A DNA stretch of 7,585 nt, taken from contig JASMCQ010000114.1 in the NCBI GenBank assembly GCA_030753265.1, positions 1 through 7,585 on the forward strand, written 5' to 3'. The DNA is from Dehalococcoidia bacterium. GTDB lineage: Bacteria > Chloroflexota > Dehalococcoidia > UBA3495. Both the position numbers and the translations under genes were made by a program. Shown here in pieces: positions 1 through 6,455 of this stretch. The notes beneath the pieces were generated by a model. It ran no database searches. It was given only the letters and a program-made list of their open reading frames with translations, and had not been told where the DNA came from. How positions within the stretch are numbered: the stretch's first letter is position 1; every line of letters starts with the position of its first letter.

Positions 1-10
1 GGTTGGTTGT

Positions 11-15
11 GGAGG
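11..15 (+). promoter_or_regulatory. Ribosome binding site deciding the start of the FAD oxidoreductase
   Basis: GGAGG lies 6 nt before the ATG at 22. A TTG at position 7 is in frame but would lie upstream of, and overlap, this Shine-Dalgarno site, so ATG 22 is the better start. Confidence 0.75.
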
Positions 16-21
16 AAGCTT

Positions 22-1377
22 ATGCATCAAGAAATGAAAGTGGTGGCCGAGCCCAGGCGAGAGATACCGGTGGCGGCGGAGTGTGACGTGTTGGTCGCCG
101 GGGGCGGCCCCGCCGGGTTTGGGGCCGCGCTGGCCGCCAGGCGCACGGGCGCTGAGACCTTGTTGATCGAAAGGAATGGGGTCCTCGGCGGCGCTTCGAC
201 CGCGGTCCTGATGAATGCCTGGAACTGCCCGGCGGAGGGTATGACCGGTGTCGCCAAAGAGGTGACCGACACGCTGCTGGTGAACGGAGATGCCTACGCC
301 GGCCCGCTGGTGAACTTCGACTCCGAGGCGCTGCTGGACCTGGAGATGGAAATGCTCTTGGCGGCCGGCACCCGGGTGCTTCTCTATACGTGGGTGGCGG
401 AACCGTTGATGGAGGACGGCCGCGTCCGGGGCGCGATCATCCAGAGCAAGTCGGGAAGGCAGGCCATCCTGGCCAAAACCGTGGTGGATACCACGGGAGA
501 CGCCGACCTGGCCTTCGCGGCGGGTTGTCCCACGGTGAAAGGAAGAGAAGAGGACAATAAGATGCGCCCGGTGAACACCATGTTCCGCATGGCCGGGATC
601 GACATCGAGCAGCTCCTCGCCTACTGCCGGGAACGCCCGGACCAGTATCAACAGGACCCATCGTCCCACATGGCGGGAGCTGGCGCCACGGTCATCAGGC
701 TTTCGGGCTTTTTTGACTTGGTGGAGGAAGGCCGGAAGAGCGGCGAACTGCCCCAAGAGGTCTTCTACTTGCGCTTTGAGGGGGTGGACTCCAAGCGGGG
801 CATCATCACCCTGAACTCGGCTCGGGTCTACGGTGTGGACGGCACCGACATGTGGGATATCACCAGGGGTGACATCGAATCGCGGAAACAGAACCGGCAG
901 CTGTTCGAGTTCGTGAAGAAACACATCCCCGGCTGCCAGGACGCCCACGTGATCTCTTCCTCCACCAATCTGGGGGTCCGGGAGACGCGCCGCATCCGCG
1001 GGGAGTACCTCCTGACCGATGGGGACATGGACAGCGGCAAGACTTACTCCACCAGCATCGCGAAAATCCACCGGTACATTAAAAAGGGTTACAAGGGGCA
1101 CAGCCCCGACGGAAGGGAGGGAGCGCCCGAGGATAGCGAGCACCACGAGATGGAGACCCCCCTCCGTTGGTTCGAAGTGCCCTACGGGGTCCTGGTACCC
1201 CGGAATATTGACGGCCTGACGGTGGGGGGCCGGATCATTTCCCAGATCCACATGGCGGATATGTGGACCCGGGGCCAGTACGCTTGCATGGTCACCGGCC
1301 AGGCGGCGGGAGCCGCGGCTGCCCTCTCCGCCATCACCGGCGCCGCTCCCCGAAACCTCGACGTGGCGATGCTGTAG
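22..1377 (+). CDS. FAD-dependent oxidoreductase, C-terminus cut by an in-frame TAG
   Basis: This is a flavoprotein of the FAD_oxidored type (HdrA/fumarate-reductase-like Rossmann fold), probably cytoplasmic; its substrate is unknown. From ATG 22 it has 451 residues. The dinucleotide-binding motif is G27-x-G29-x-x-G32 after a hydrophobic strand (DVLVAGGGPAG), with the ribose-binding acidic residue E50 in LLIER and an LGG turn at 55-57. Near the C-terminus a second FAD-contact segment reads LTVGGRIIS, then GQAAG at 426-430, both typical of the family. No signal peptide, membrane segment or Fe-S cysteine cluster is visible. The frame stops at TAG 1375-1377 directly after DVAML, but downstream codons continue as KELIRQGVDIG to a second TAG at 1438-1440. 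Relatives usually end in a Leu-Gln-x-x-Leu-x-x-x-Gly helix here, so the stop probably replaces a Gln codon. It precedes the five-gene run and may share its pathway. Family confidence is high; the reaction is not inferable. Confidence 0.9.
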   Translation: MHQEMKVVAEPRREIPVAAECDVLVAGGGPAGFGAALAARRTGAETLLIERNGVLGGASTAVLMNAWNCPAEGMTGVAKEVTDTLLVNGDAYAGPLVNFDSEALLDLEMEMLLAAGTRVLLYTWVAEPLMEDGRVRGAIIQSKSGRQAILAKTVVDTTGDADLAFAAGCPTVKGREEDNKMRPVNTMFRMAGIDIEQLLAYCRERPDQYQQDPSSHMAGAGATVIRLSGFFDLVEEGRKSGELPQEVFYLRFEGVDSKRGIITLNSARVYGVDGTDMWDITRGDIESRKQNRQLFEFVKKHIPGCQDAHVISSSTNLGVRETRRIRGEYLLTDGDMDSGKTYSTSIAKIHRYIKKGYKGHSPDGREGAPEDSEHHEMETPLRWFEVPYGVLVPRNIDGLTVGGRIISQIHMADMWTRGQYACMVTGQAAGAAAALSAITGAAPRNLDVAML

Positions 1378-1440
1378 AAGGAGCTGATCCGGCAGGGAGT
1401 GGATATCGGCGCCGTGGGAGCGGAGTACGCGAGGGCCTAG
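1375..1440 (+). other. Probable natural C-terminal tail of the FAD oxidoreductase beyond an in-frame TAG
   Basis: After the TAG at 1375-1377 the same frame stays open for 20 codons (KELIRQGVDIG, then AVGAEYARA) to TAG 1438-1440. Reading the first TAG as Gln (CAG to TAG is one C-to-T change) gives the usual LQKELIRQG ending of this family and a 472-residue protein. The MaoC N-type gene and the MFS gene also end in TAG, so general recoding of TAG is unlikely. A nonsense mutation, sequencing or assembly error, or occasional readthrough fit better. Confidence 0.65.
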
Positions 1441-1503
1441 TACCTGATATCGAAAATTTGGGTCATGAAATCCGTTCACCTTGAGTCTGCCAAAGGGCGC
1501 GAG

Positions 1504-1535
1504 ACCGGTGGTTCGACAAGCTCACCACGAACGGT
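1504..1535. repeat. REP-like intergenic palindrome
   Basis: ACCG-GTGGT at 1504-1512 pairs with ACCAC at 1524-1528 and CGGT at 1532-1535, with GAA bulged and an 11-nt loop. The core TTCGACAAGCTCACCACGAA resembles, from memory, short palindromic repeats found many times between genes in high-GC environmental bacteria. Only one copy lies in this window, so repetition is not shown here. It sits between the FAD gene and the five-gene run, where such elements often affect mRNA stability or termination. Confidence 0.55.
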
Positions 1536-1581
1536 AGATGAATCGCCGAGAATCGAAAGGAAAGGAAATACTAGGCCCGAG

Positions 1582-1598
1582 GGCAACCGAGAGTTGCC
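1582..1598 (+). other. Hairpin in the leader of the MaoC gene
   Basis: GGCAAC at 1582-1587 and GTTGCC at 1593-1598 form a perfect 6-bp stem with a 5-nt loop. The downstream CTTTT is too short and interrupted for a convincing Rho-independent terminator. It lies about 25 nt before the Shine-Dalgarno site of the next gene, so it could be a weak attenuator or a 5' stabilising structure. Confidence 0.35.
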
Positions 1599-1623
1599 TG
1601 CCGCTTTTCAACAGATTCTGTTT

Positions 1624-1629
1624 GGAGGG
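1624..1629 (+). promoter_or_regulatory. Ribosome binding site deciding the start of the MaoC N-type gene
   Basis: GGAGGG is 7 nt before the ATG at 1637. The frame is open further upstream to an ATG at 1538, but that extension overlaps the REP-like palindrome, encodes non-family sequence and lacks a comparable site. Confidence 0.75.
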
Positions 1630-1636
1630 TTCAACG

Positions 1637-2188
1637 ATGGAAGAAAACGAGAAGAGCCTGATTACCGACGAGGTGCGGGCGATAGTCGGCAAAGGGACGA
1701 AGCCGGCGACCTCAACGGACAGGGTCACCCTGACCGAGATACGGCGCTTCAGCCAGGCGGTGATGGACGAGAGCCCGATCTACCACGACGAAGGGTTTGC
1801 CGCCAAGACCAAGTTCGGCGGTGTGGTGGCCCCCGGCCCGTTCACCTACCACTACATCCGCCGTCGTGCCCCCGGGACCGAAGACCCGATGCTCACCGAA
1901 CCCGACGACTGGGACGGCGAGGATAGCCGTGGCGTGGGCGGCGGCGCTCTTACCGTACCCTGGCCCCCGAACATGCGAACTTTTCACGGGGGTAACGAGC
2001 TGGAGGTGTTGCAACTGGCGAAGCCAGGCGACATCATCACCTCCAAGACGCAGATCACCGAGGTCTACGAGAAGACGGGCCGCAGCGGCCGGTTGGGGCT
2101 CTCGGTCCGGGAGACGGTCTTCACCAACCAGAAGGGTGAAATCCTGTGCATCGACCGGTACACCGGCGTCGCGCGAGAAATGAAGTAG
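1637..2188 (+). CDS. MaoC N-type hot-dog dehydratase/hydratase subunit
   Basis: This 183-residue protein matches the MaoC_dehydrat_N (FAS1-like dehydratase) type, a single hot-dog fold acting on acyl-CoA or acyl-ACP thioesters in the cytoplasm. Family features in order are the helix segment FSQAVMDESPIYHDEGFA (about 38-55), GGVVAPGPF (61-69), and the strand and turn FHGGNELEVLQLAKPGD (116-132), followed by long strands to the C-terminus. Against the hydratase signature G-D-x-N-P-x-H, D44 and P47 are kept, but Asn is S46 and His is Y49. Such Tyr forms are usual in N-type domains, which are thought to bind or hold substrate rather than catalyse. The partner gene follows directly, so the two products probably form a heterodimer like the two halves of double hot-dog hydratases. 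It opens the five-gene run. Family confidence is high; the substrate is unknown. Confidence 0.88.
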   Translation: MEENEKSLITDEVRAIVGKGTKPATSTDRVTLTEIRRFSQAVMDESPIYHDEGFAAKTKFGGVVAPGPFTYHYIRRRAPGTEDPMLTEPDDWDGEDSRGVGGGALTVPWPPNMRTFHGGNELEVLQLAKPGDIITSKTQITEVYEKTGRSGRLGLSVRETVFTNQKGEILCIDRYTGVAREMK

Positions 2189-2195
2189 GGGGTGA
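2187..2195 (+). promoter_or_regulatory. Ribosome binding site favouring GTG 2201 over GTG 2192
   Basis: AGGGGGTGA, overlapping the stop of the previous gene, is a near-perfect anti-Shine-Dalgarno match ending 5 nt before GTG 2201. The in-frame GTG at 2192 lies inside this site, so 2201 is the likelier start; the difference is three residues. Confidence 0.6.
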
Positions 2196-2200
2196 CATCC

Positions 2201-2686
2201 GTGGTAGCGCAAGAGCAGAAGACCGTTAAATATGAAGACCTCGAGGTTGGCACGGAGATGCCTTCTGTCTCCCTGAAGCTGAGTGTGCCCATCATGATGC
2301 GCTGGTGCGCCGCGACTGAAATTTGGCGGCGGGACCACTACGACAAAGACTACGCCACCGAAATCGGATTGCCGGACATCATCGGTTCCGGTTCCTGGTC
2401 CCGCTCCTATCTCTTCGGGTTGGCGAGCCAATGGGTGGGCGTGGACGGCTGGGTTTGGAAGCTGTCCCATCAGAACCGGGCCATGCTCCTTCCGCACAAG
2501 ACCTACACCGCCTGGGGCCGGGTCACGAGCAAAGAGATGAAGGATGGCTTGGGCTACGTGGTGATGGACATGGGCTTCCGCCGGGACGAGGACGGCGTGG
2601 AGACGGTGCCGTCCTCCTGCACGATCGTTCTTCCCCTGCAAGGCGGTAAGCCCGTACCGTACCCGTTCCAGCCGCCGAAAGAGTAA
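2201..2686 (+). CDS. MaoC C-type hot-dog hydratase subunit with altered active-site motif
   Basis: This 161-residue single hot-dog protein of the MaoC/acyl dehydratase family (COG2030-like) is the presumed partner of the preceding N-type protein for (de)hydration of an acyl-CoA. The N-terminal YEDLEVGTEMPSVSLKLS strand leads into helix AATEIWRRDHYDKDYATEIGLP (about 37-58) and then IIGSGSW. This helix aligns with the catalytic G-D-x-N-P-x-H of classical R-hydratases: H46 is retained, but the catalytic Asp position is I41 and Asn is R43. Mesaconyl-C4-CoA-hydratase-like and Htd2-like relatives also deviate, with an x-H-R-I-H-Y-D pattern, so the change may mark that branch rather than loss of activity. 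It lies 12 nt after the previous stop (3 nt if GTG 2192 is used) and 7 nt before the CoA-transferase, so it is clearly co-transcribed. No signal peptide or membrane segment is seen. Family assignment is firm; activity is uncertain. Confidence 0.85.
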   Translation: MVAQEQKTVKYEDLEVGTEMPSVSLKLSVPIMMRWCAATEIWRRDHYDKDYATEIGLPDIIGSGSWSRSYLFGLASQWVGVDGWVWKLSHQNRAMLLPHKTYTAWGRVTSKEMKDGLGYVVMDMGFRRDEDGVETVPSSCTIVLPLQGGKPVPYPFQPPKE

Positions 2687-2693
2687 GTGGCTG

Positions 2694-3884
2694 ATGCTCC
2701 TGGATGACCTGAAGGTGCTGGACCTGACCCACTACGTCGCCGGCCCGTACTGCACCAAGCTGTTTGCCGACCTGGGCGCCGAGGTCTGGAAGATCGAACC
2801 GCCAGGACGGGGTGACCCGTGCCGTGGTATCGGCCCTTTCCCTGGCGACCAGAGTCACCCGGAGCGCAGCGGCCTTTTCCTGTACCTCAATACGGGCAAG
2901 AAGAGCGTCACCCTTGACCTGAGAAGCGAGCAGGGCAAAGAACTGCTCCTGGAGTTGGCCCGGCAGGCCGACGTGGTGGCGGAAAGCTTCAAGCCCGGTG
3001 TCATGGGCCGAATGGGCCTCGATTATGAGACCCTGAAGGGGCTGAATCCCAGCCTGGTGATGACCTCGATATCCAGCTTCGGCCAGTTGGGTCCCTACCG
3101 GGACTACGAGGTCACCGAGATCGGCCTACACGCCCTGAGCGGCCTGATGCACGTGGCGGGCGAGCCGGGCCGGGAGCCGTTGAAGAAAGGCGGCAACTTC
3201 GCCCAGTACCACGGCTCCCTGAACGGCTTCGTCGCCACCATGTCGGCTCTGTTCTACCGGAACATGACCGGAGAGGGCCAGCATGTGGACGTGTCGATCG
3301 CCGAATCTTTCGTCGCCATCAACGGCCGGCCTCTGAAGATCTACGCCTACACCGGGGAGATAGCGTCCCGGGAAGGGGTGCAGACCAGGGCCTGGCCTTC
3401 CGGCTTTTACCTTTGTCAGGACGGCTACGTCGCCTTCTCTCCCAGCCAGGGACGTGACTGGTGGACCGATTTCGTGGAGATGGTGGACATGCCGGAGATG
3501 CGGGATGAGCGTTTCACCACCAAGGAAGGCCGGGCCGAGAATGCCGAGGAGTTGGACGCCTATTTCACCGTCTGGCTGGTGGAGCACACCAAGGCAGAGG
3601 TCTACCGACTCTCCCAGGAGCATAGGATACCGAGCGGTTATCTCTGCGATGCTCAGGACTTGCTGGACTCACCCCAGTTCCTGGCCCGCGGGTTCTATTC
3701 CGAGGTGGACCACCCCGAGGCGGGCGGCCAGATGCTCCCCGGTTTACCCTTCAAGGTGAGCAGCCATCAGGGGAACGGGAGCCGCGCGCCCCTGCTAGGA
3801 GAGCACAACGAGGATGTGCTGTGCGGAGTATTGGGCCTGTCGAAATTAGACCTGGGCGCCCTTAAAGACGTGGGTACCGTGTGA
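2694..3884 (+). CDS. Class III CoA-transferase (CaiB/BaiF family), first of a pair
   Basis: This 396-residue protein is full length for family III CoA-transferases, which move CoA from an acyl-CoA donor to a carboxylate through mixed-anhydride and thioester intermediates on an active-site Asp. The N-terminal LKVLDLTHYVAGPYCTKLFADLGAEVWKIEPP is diagnostic. The segments GKKSVTLDLRSEQGKELLLELARQADVVAESFKPGVM and TGEGQHVDVSIAES follow in the usual order, with D199 as the predicted catalytic nucleophile. The C-terminus carries the conserved LLGEHN. ATG 2694 follows the previous stop by 7 nt with only a weak purine-rich Shine-Dalgarno site, suggesting translational coupling. A second, clearly different member follows after 20 nt, as in BbsEF (benzylsuccinate) and SmtAB (malate) heteromers. 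A homodimer or an epimerase or racemase role (AMACR-like fold) cannot be excluded. The substrate is unknown. Confidence 0.92.
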   Translation: MLLDDLKVLDLTHYVAGPYCTKLFADLGAEVWKIEPPGRGDPCRGIGPFPGDQSHPERSGLFLYLNTGKKSVTLDLRSEQGKELLLELARQADVVAESFKPGVMGRMGLDYETLKGLNPSLVMTSISSFGQLGPYRDYEVTEIGLHALSGLMHVAGEPGREPLKKGGNFAQYHGSLNGFVATMSALFYRNMTGEGQHVDVSIAESFVAINGRPLKIYAYTGEIASREGVQTRAWPSGFYLCQDGYVAFSPSQGRDWWTDFVEMVDMPEMRDERFTTKEGRAENAEELDAYFTVWLVEHTKAEVYRLSQEHRIPSGYLCDAQDLLDSPQFLARGFYSEVDHPEAGGQMLPGLPFKVSSHQGNGSRAPLLGEHNEDVLCGVLGLSKLDLGALKDVGTV

Positions 3885-3886
3885 CC

Positions 3887-3892
3887 GGAGGG
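3887..3892 (+). promoter_or_regulatory. Distant ribosome binding site for GTG 3905
   Basis: GGAGGG lies 12 nt before GTG 3905, longer than the usual 5-9 nt. An in-frame TAG at 3896-3898 bars any earlier start and the family N-terminus begins at once, so GTG 3905 is kept. The spacing suggests reduced initiation or reliance on ribosomes arriving from the gene before. Confidence 0.55.
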
Positions 3893-3904
3893 ACGTAGCC
3901 GACC

Positions 3905-5167
3905 GTGCGACTGCCATTAGAACGCATCAGAGTTCTCGACGTCACCCAGATATGGGCCGGGCCCTACGCCACCCGTTTGTTGGGTGATATGGGCGCCGAG
4001 GTTATCAAGGTTGAGTCCATTCAGCGGCCGGACCCGGAGCGCATGGCCGTGGGACCCCGCCGGTCGTGGCTCTACCCCGGTTTCGAGCCCGCCGATCGCT
4101 ACTTCGACCGCAAGGCCGAGTTCGTGGAGTACAACCGTAACAAATACGGGATGACGCTGAGTCTGGTGGACCCCCGGGGGGTTGCGGCCTTCAAGGAGCT
4201 GGTGAAGATCAGCGACGTGGTCATCGAAAACTTCGCGGTCGGCGTGATGAAACGCTTTGGGCTGGACTATGAAGACCTCAGGAAGATCCGGCCCGATATC
4301 GTCATGGTCTCCGTGGCGGCCTTCGGCCGGACGGGCCCCGAGTCCGCCTACCGTGGCTACGGGCCCCTCCAGGAGGCTCTGGCGGGTCTCGCCAGTATCA
4401 CGGGCTATACCGATGGCGTCCCCCTGGAACTGAGGGAATACTATGGTGACCCGACGGCCGGCCTGTTCGCGGCCTCGGCGGTCCTGGCGGCCCTCTGGCA
4501 CCGGTCGCGCACGGGCCAGGGCGCGCTGGTGGACATATCGCAGCGGGAGTGCGTGGCTGCCATGCTGCCCGAACTCATGCTGGAGCACACCATGAACCAG
4601 CGCACTCTTCAGCCCATCGGCAACCTGCACCGAGGCATGGCGCCCCATAATTGCTACCCCTGTAAGGGTGAGGATAACTGGATCACCATCGCGGTCCGGT
4701 CCGATGCGGAGTGGCGGGCGTTGTGCGATGTCATGGGCGCCCCTGAGCATGCCGAAGACCCTAGATTCGCGACGCGGGCCCAGAGGCTGGAGCATCGGGA
4801 CGCGCTGGAGGCCCTCGTCGGTGAGTGGACCATCACCCAAGAGAACCAGGCGCTGATGCACCAATTGCAGGGCAAGAAGATCGCGGCGGCCGCGGTGCTG
4901 ACGCCTCCGGACGTTCTGCAGAACCCCCAATACAAAGCGCGGGAGTTCTTACCCATGGTTCCGCATGCGGAGGCGGGCACCTACCCGCAAACGGGCATGC
5001 CCTGGAAATTCTCCGGAATCCCCAACGATATCCGCATGCCGTCTCCGCTCCTTGGCGAACACAACCGGCTCATCCTGGGAGACTTTCTGGGTAAGAGTGC
5101 AGAGGAGATAGCCGAGCTGGAGGGGGCCGGGGTTATCGGCGACCGTCCGGCGCACGGTCCGGCGTAA
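3905..5167 (+). CDS. Class III CoA-transferase (CaiB/BaiF family), second of a pair
   Basis: This 420-residue paralogue has the same fold as the preceding gene but only low visible similarity to it. It starts RVLDVTQIWAGPYATRLLGDMGAEVIKVES, the family N-terminus. It then has an insert of roughly 25 residues (PRRSWLYPGFEPADRYFD region, about 51-68) before FVEYNRNKYGMTLSL that the first member lacks. The segment YYGDPTAGLFAASAVLAALWHR leads to TGQGALVDISQRE, with predicted catalytic D210, and the C-terminus keeps LLGEHN. GTG 3905 is the start because an in-frame stop lies just upstream. Both copies keep the Asp, so both could be active, or they may form a heteromer with one working site per transfer. 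The VDISQRE and GDPTAGLFAA signatures resemble the branch holding BbsF- and SmtB-like subunits, but this is from memory, not a tree. The acceptor is unknown. Confidence 0.92.
   Translation: MRLPLERIRVLDVTQIWAGPYATRLLGDMGAEVIKVESIQRPDPERMAVGPRRSWLYPGFEPADRYFDRKAEFVEYNRNKYGMTLSLVDPRGVAAFKELVKISDVVIENFAVGVMKRFGLDYEDLRKIRPDIVMVSVAAFGRTGPESAYRGYGPLQEALAGLASITGYTDGVPLELREYYGDPTAGLFAASAVLAALWHRSRTGQGALVDISQRECVAAMLPELMLEHTMNQRTLQPIGNLHRGMAPHNCYPCKGEDNWITIAVRSDAEWRALCDVMGAPEHAEDPRFATRAQRLEHRDALEALVGEWTITQENQALMHQLQGKKIAAAAVLTPPDVLQNPQYKAREFLPMVPHAEAGTYPQTGMPWKFSGIPNDIRMPSPLLGEHNRLILGDFLGKSAEEIAELEGAGVIGDRPAHGPA
5141..5159 (+). other. Hairpin at the end of the second CoA-transferase gene
   Basis: GACCGT at 5141-5146 and ACGGTC at 5154-5159 form a 6-bp stem with a 7-nt loop inside the last codons of the gene. 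No T-run follows, so it is not a terminator. It sits just before a second stem-loop covering the next start codon and may fold together with it. Confidence 0.35.
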
Positions 5168-5182
5168 AGGCCGCGGCCCTTT
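5166..5182 (+). promoter_or_regulatory. Stem-loop burying the Shine-Dalgarno site and TTG start of the MFS gene
   Basis: AAAGG at 5166-5170, the only Shine-Dalgarno-like run here, is complementary to CCTTT at 5178-5182, which includes the first two bases of the TTG start (5181-5183). Between them lies a GC-rich core; GGCCGCGGCC at 5169-5178 is itself a perfect palindrome. The 5' arm overlaps the TAA of the CoA-transferase gene (5165-5167). A ribosome finishing that gene would open the stem, so the transporter may be made only when the upstream gene is translated. This is inferred from pairing. Confidence 0.45.
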
Positions 5183-6455
5183 GAGAGAGTCGAAGCTAGC
5201 TCACCTGACCCCGGAGTGGCTGCTGACTTACGCCGGCGTAATCCTCATCATGGCCGTCCTGATCAACCTGTTCGCCAGCTTCGCCCAGCACAGCTACAGC
5301 CTCACCATACCGTCGATGCGGGACCACGAGCACGGTCTGGGCCTGTCGTATACCGAGGTGACGCTCCTGGTAACCGTGGTGAGCGCCGCCAAGATGGGAG
5401 CCTCGTTCGCCTCGGGCACGTTGGGCCCCCGCTACGGCATCCGGGCCATGATCGGTATAGGAACCATCGTCTCGGCATTGGCCATGATTCTGCTCGGGCT
5501 CGCTCCCAACTTCTACCTCGCCCTGGCCGCCACGGCCCTGATGGGCGCCGGCAGCGGCGCCTCCCTGACCCCAATGATGGGGCTTCTCGCCCCCTGGTTC
5601 TCGGGCCGGAACCGGGGCGTCGCCGCGGGGTTGGCCTCGACCGGCGCCAGCATCGGGTTCGTGATGACCGGCCTGATGGTCCCGTGGCTGGTCGAGCAGA
5701 GCCCTGATACAGGGTGGCGCCTCACCTGGTTTATCTTCGGCGGCTTGACCCTGGCCATCGGCGTCCTGTCGCTGGTTTTCGTTCACGACCGGCCGCCGAA
5801 CCCTTCAGAAGCTTCTTCCGCGGCAGCCACGGGCGGGAAAGCGGGTGGGACCTGGCCCCTCGTAGCGCTCAAGAGCCCGTTTGTCTGGCTGGCAACCCTC
5901 CTCGCCTTCTGCGCGGGTTGGTCCCTGGGCATCTTTACCAGCCTGTTTGGGGCCTACCTGTCGGCGGAGAATGGCATCGATCTGGTGGTTGCGGGGCGGC
6001 TCCTGGTGCTGATCGGGGTGTTGAGCGTGGTCAGCGGCGCCCTGTGGGGCGGTGTATCCGACCGGGCGGGCCGGGGCCCCGCCTTCCTGATGGTCGGCGT
6101 GGTCCAGGCAATAGCCTTCGCCCTGTTCTGGCTCATGCCCGGGATGGTGATCTTCGTGGTCTCGTCGGTGCTGATTGGGCTCACCTTGCGGGCCGCCTAT
6201 GTCATCTGCGCCGCCTCCGCCGGTGACTACGTGCCGGTGCATTTCGCCGGGGCGGCCTTTGGCGTCATGTCAACCGGAGCCGGCCTCGGCCTCACCATAT
6301 CCCCGGTAGTCGGTGGGCTGATGGCCGATACGGTCGGGATGAGTTGGGCCTTTTCCCTGGCTCTGGCGGCGTCGGTTGTCGCCATCGGGGCGGGGGCGCT
6401 GCTGCACCATATGACCGGCTCGCGACATTCCGTGATGAAGGAGCCGGGCCGCTAG
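5181..6455 (+). CDS. Major facilitator superfamily transporter, monocarboxylate/oxalate-formate type
   Basis: This 424-residue inner-membrane protein has about 12 hydrophobic helices in two halves joined by a polar, Ala/Gly-rich linker (about 202-224). Helix 1 spans roughly 16-40. The loop between helices 2 and 3 carries a motif-A-like GTLGPRYGIR (79-88), and the matching loop of the second half has WGGVSDRAGRG (289-299). Helix 4 and the following loop, GAGSGASLTPMMGLLAPWFSGRNRGVAAGLASTGASIG, resemble MFS carriers for small carboxylates (monocarboxylate and oxalate/formate antiporter groups). The likely role is proton-coupled or antiport movement of the organic acid handled by the co-transcribed CoA-transferases. 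TTG 5181 is preferred because the next in-frame ATG (5250) lies inside helix 1. The gene ends the run and is followed by non-coding DNA. MFS membership is certain; the substrate class is a moderate inference from helix 4 and context. Confidence 0.9.
   Translation: MRESKLAHLTPEWLLTYAGVILIMAVLINLFASFAQHSYSLTIPSMRDHEHGLGLSYTEVTLLVTVVSAAKMGASFASGTLGPRYGIRAMIGIGTIVSALAMILLGLAPNFYLALAATALMGAGSGASLTPMMGLLAPWFSGRNRGVAAGLASTGASIGFVMTGLMVPWLVEQSPDTGWRLTWFIFGGLTLAIGVLSLVFVHDRPPNPSEASSAAATGGKAGGTWPLVALKSPFVWLATLLAFCAGWSLGIFTSLFGAYLSAENGIDLVVAGRLLVLIGVLSVVSGALWGGVSDRAGRGPAFLMVGVVQAIAFALFWLMPGMVIFVVSSVLIGLTLRAAYVICAASAGDYVPVHFAGAAFGVMSTGAGLGLTISPVVGGLMADTVGMSWAFSLALAASVVAIGAGALLHHMTGSRHSVMKEPGR

Noticed and set aside
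1538..1636. Upstream extension of the first MaoC gene to ATG 1538
   Set aside because: The extension covers the hairpin and part of the palindrome, has non-family sequence, and the strong Shine-Dalgarno site points to ATG 1637.
1712..2641. Long minus-strand open frame (309 codons) opposite the MaoC genes
   Set aside because: It lies antisense to two well-supported genes, is His/Gly/Val-rich without family motifs, and is the expected shadow of high-GC coding DNA.
3917..4930. 337-codon minus-strand open frame opposite the second CoA-transferase
   Set aside because: It is a mirror of codon-biased plus-strand sequence with no domain signal; the plus strand is unmistakably CaiB/BaiF.
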